6,807 bases of DNA from Candidatus Cloacimonadota bacterium. Lineage in GTDB: Bacteria; Muiribacteriota; UBA6191; JACPRK01. The DNA is taken from the NCBI GenBank assembly GCA_021772705.1, contig JAJFLN010000252.1:1-6807 (forward strand), given 5' to 3'. Positions 5,511-6,807 of this stretch are shown here, in pieces. The stretch's first letter is position 1. Every line of letters begins with the position of its first letter. The translations under genes were made by a program, and so were the position numbers. A model generated the notes under the pieces. It was given only the letters and a program-made list of their open reading frames with translations. It was not told where the DNA came from and did no database searches.

Positions 5511-6554
5511 ATGCACCCCGACGAGCACCTCTACTGGACGCCGGTACAGGGGGGGGGATATGTTGGACCCTCCATGAACCTCGCCCTCAAGCTACTCGTT
5601 TCCCTTCTGGCTGGCCTGCTGGTCTTCGCCGGCATGGGCTACCTCCTGGACTGGGAGAAGACCCTGGCCGCCCTTACGACCCTGGATCTGGCCTACCTGC
5701 CGCTCATCCTGGGACTGGCGATCCTCAACTACCTCTTCCGGTTCATCAAGTGGCACTACTACCTGAAGATCCTGGGCCTGGAAGTCCCGGTGGGGACCAG
5801 CTGGGCCATCTATGTCAGTGGCTTCATGATGGCTGTGACTCCGGGAAAGCTGGGTGAGGTGGTCAAGTCCTTCCTGCTGAAGCGCATGTATGGCGTCAAG
5901 ATGCGGGTCACGGCGCCGGTGATCCTCGCCGAGCGGATCACCGACGTGATCTCCTTGCTGGTCCTCTGCATGGCCGGAGCCGCCACCCTTCGCTACGGCG
6001 AACGGGCCCTGGTGGCCACGGCGGTCGTGACAGTCCTGGGACTGACGGTCCTGTCCTCGAGACGTCTGGCGACGCTCTGTATCTCGGCCTGCGAGAAGAT
6101 CCCCGTGATCGATCGTGTAGCTCACAAGTTTCACGATGCCCACGACTCCATGGCGGTCCTCATCGCGCCTCGGCCGCTGATCCTGGCCACGCTGGTCAGC
6201 ATCCCCGCCTGGGCTGCGGAGGGAGTGGCCTTCTACATGATATTCGTCGGCATGAACTCCTCCGGTGCCGGCGCCGGGCCACCTCTCACGGGGGCCATAT
6301 TCATCTATTCCTTCAGCACTCTCGTCGGAGGCCTGTCCATGCTCCCCGGTGGTCTCGGCGCGGCGGAAGCCGGACTGGCAGGACTGGCTGTGGCGCTCTT
6401 CTCCGTTCCTTCCGGCCTGGCTGCGGCGGCAACGCTGGTGGTCCGGATCCTGACGCTCTGGTTTGCTGTCGGCCTCGGACTGGCCACCTTCGCCTGGAAC
6501 CGCCAGCGCTTCGGAATTGGATTCGACGACGTCGCCAGCGCCAGTGAAGATTGA
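5511..6554 (+). CDS. Lysylphosphatidylglycerol synthase TM / UPF0104 family membrane protein
   Basis: This 347-residue polytopic protein has the hallmarks of the LPG_synthase_TM family (PF03706; relatives YbhN, AglD and the flippase part of MprF). Motifs from start 5511: VTPGKLGEVVKSFLLKR (109-125), ERITD (141-145) and LPGGLGAAEAG (278-288). About seven or eight hydrophobic segments lie near 24-44, 60-77, 97-112, 136-160, 166-182, 222-246, 260-280 and 284-330. It lacks the cytoplasmic aminoacyl-transferase domain of MprF, so it is unlikely to make lysyl-PG; a lipid or polyprenyl-linked substrate translocation or envelope role is inferred. The start is unsettled: 5511 adds a polar 21-residue leader (MHPDEHLYWTPVQGGGYVG), while ATG 5574 begins at the first membrane helix (MNLALKLLVSLL), as is usual in the family, and would give 326 residues. 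Neither has a good Shine-Dalgarno. A run of nine G lies between the two starts. The gene stands alone, with 253 bases after it to the window end. Confidence 0.93.
   Translation: MHPDEHLYWTPVQGGGYVGPSMNLALKLLVSLLAGLLVFAGMGYLLDWEKTLAALTTLDLAYLPLILGLAILNYLFRFIKWHYYLKILGLEVPVGTSWAIYVSGFMMAVTPGKLGEVVKSFLLKRMYGVKMRVTAPVILAERITDVISLLVLCMAGAATLRYGERALVATAVVTVLGLTVLSSRRLATLCISACEKIPVIDRVAHKFHDAHDSMAVLIAPRPLILATLVSIPAWAAEGVAFYMIFVGMNSSGAGAGPPLTGAIFIYSFSTLVGGLSMLPGGLGAAEAGLAGLAVALFSVPSGLAAAATLVVRILTLWFAVGLGLATFAWNRQRFGIGFDDVASASED
5549..5557 (+). repeat. Nine-G homopolymer tract at the 5' end of the UPF0104 gene
   Basis: Nine consecutive G encode the end of a Gln codon, two Gly codons and the start of a third (residues 13-16 from start 5511). 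It lies 16 bases before the alternative ATG at 5574. Tracts of this length slip in replication and are also a common source of sequencing error. Confidence 0.85.
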
Positions 6555-6707
6555 TGCGCCAAGCCGCTCCGCCCCTCAGGGAGAAGCGGGAAGGCTGAGG
6601 CCCCGGGTCACCGAGATGAGGCGCCTCTTACGGTCGATACCGGCAGCGGACACCTGAGCCGTGGGAACCCGGTTCCGTTCGCTGTCGACGGCACCGACCA
6701 AGATCGG

Positions 6708-6744
6708 ACGGTTTTCCCGCACACTTCAGATGTTGGAAAACCGT
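6708..6744. repeat. Perfect 10-base-pair hairpin, possible terminator
   Basis: ACGGTTTTCC (6708-6717) is the exact reverse complement of GGAAAACCGT (6735-6744); the loop is 17 bases. It lies 154 bases after the UPF0104 gene. No T-run follows in either direction. The loop contains CGCACACTT, which is complementary to a site at 6793-6801. Confidence 0.65.
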
Positions 6745-6802
6745 GCAAGATCCTGCCTGCATCGGTAACCTGGACAAGTTGGGGCACGTCACAAGTGTGC
6801 GG
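6717..6802. repeat. Long-spaced 10-base inverted repeat overlapping the hairpin loop
   Basis: CCGCACACTT (6717-6726) and AAGTGTGCGG (6793-6802) are exact reverse complements, 66 bases apart. Flanking bases extend the likeness (GTTTTCCCGCACACTT against GATTTCCGCACACTT with one extra C). The left copy lies in the loop and stem edge of the 6708-6744 hairpin. It could be terminal repeats of a small element, an operator pair or an RNA tertiary contact. Confidence 0.55.
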
Positions 6803-6807
6803 AAATC

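Larger units (their letters stand above)
6555..6807. other. Region after the UPF0104 gene with nested inverted repeats
   Basis: No supported gene is present in these 253 bases. Short open frames exist on both strands (for example a 48-codon frame on the minus strand, 6722 to 6576), but none has a ribosome-binding site or recognisable product. The right half holds the inverted repeats annotated separately. The window ends inside this region, so a gene may start just beyond. Confidence 0.6.

Noticed and set aside
6576..6722. 48-codon minus-strand frame starting at a GTG
   Set aside because: The amino-acid composition looks plausible, but there is no Shine-Dalgarno, the start lies inside a hairpin, and no family is recognised. 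It is too short to call.

Overview
The window is GC-rich bacterial DNA with five confidently supported genes and one shorter probable gene. No plasmid, phage, CRISPR or intact insertion-sequence gene is visible. A long Hanks-type Ser/Thr kinase with an extracytoplasmic FN3-like region, a secreted protein with a Gly/Ala/Pro/Ser linker and Shine-Dalgarno-led starts (AAGGAG is clear at two genes) would suit an uncultured or soil/marine lineage of the Myxococcota, Planctomycetota or Acidobacteriota type. This placement is an inference from gene content only; nothing in the window fixes the taxon.

Layout. Bases 1-177 hold copies of a palindromic dispersed repeat built on the core CTGAGCTTGTCGAAGG. 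Bases 178-2556 (minus) encode a transmembrane Ser/Thr protein kinase. Head-to-head with it, on the plus strand, lies a compact run of three genes: a small exported beta-rich protein (about 2620-3078, start uncertain), a single-pass membrane protein with a small C-terminal domain (3088-3555), and a zinc-ribbon plus PspC-domain membrane protein (3647-4078). A strong hairpin (4094-4133) separates this run from a convergent minus-strand gene for an exported protein with a low-complexity linker (4164-4937). Bases 4938-5510 are a 573-base gap full of dispersed repeats and small hairpins. An integral membrane protein of the lysylphosphatidylglycerol synthase TM / UPF0104 family follows (5511-6554, or from 5574). 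The last 253 bases contain no convincing gene but carry a nested set of inverted repeats.

How it may work together. Every gene product is predicted to be membrane-bound or exported. The kinase and the three plus-strand genes share a very short divergent intergenic region. A kinase with a periplasmic or extracellular sensing region beside a PspC-domain protein suggests an envelope-sensing or envelope-stress theme, but co-function is only an inference from position. I do not see a clear, novel defence or mobile system. The most unusual items are the zinc-ribbon-PspC fusion and its small neighbours, the non-standard start of the small exported protein, a nine-G tract at the start of the UPF0104 gene, and the structured element at the 3' end.
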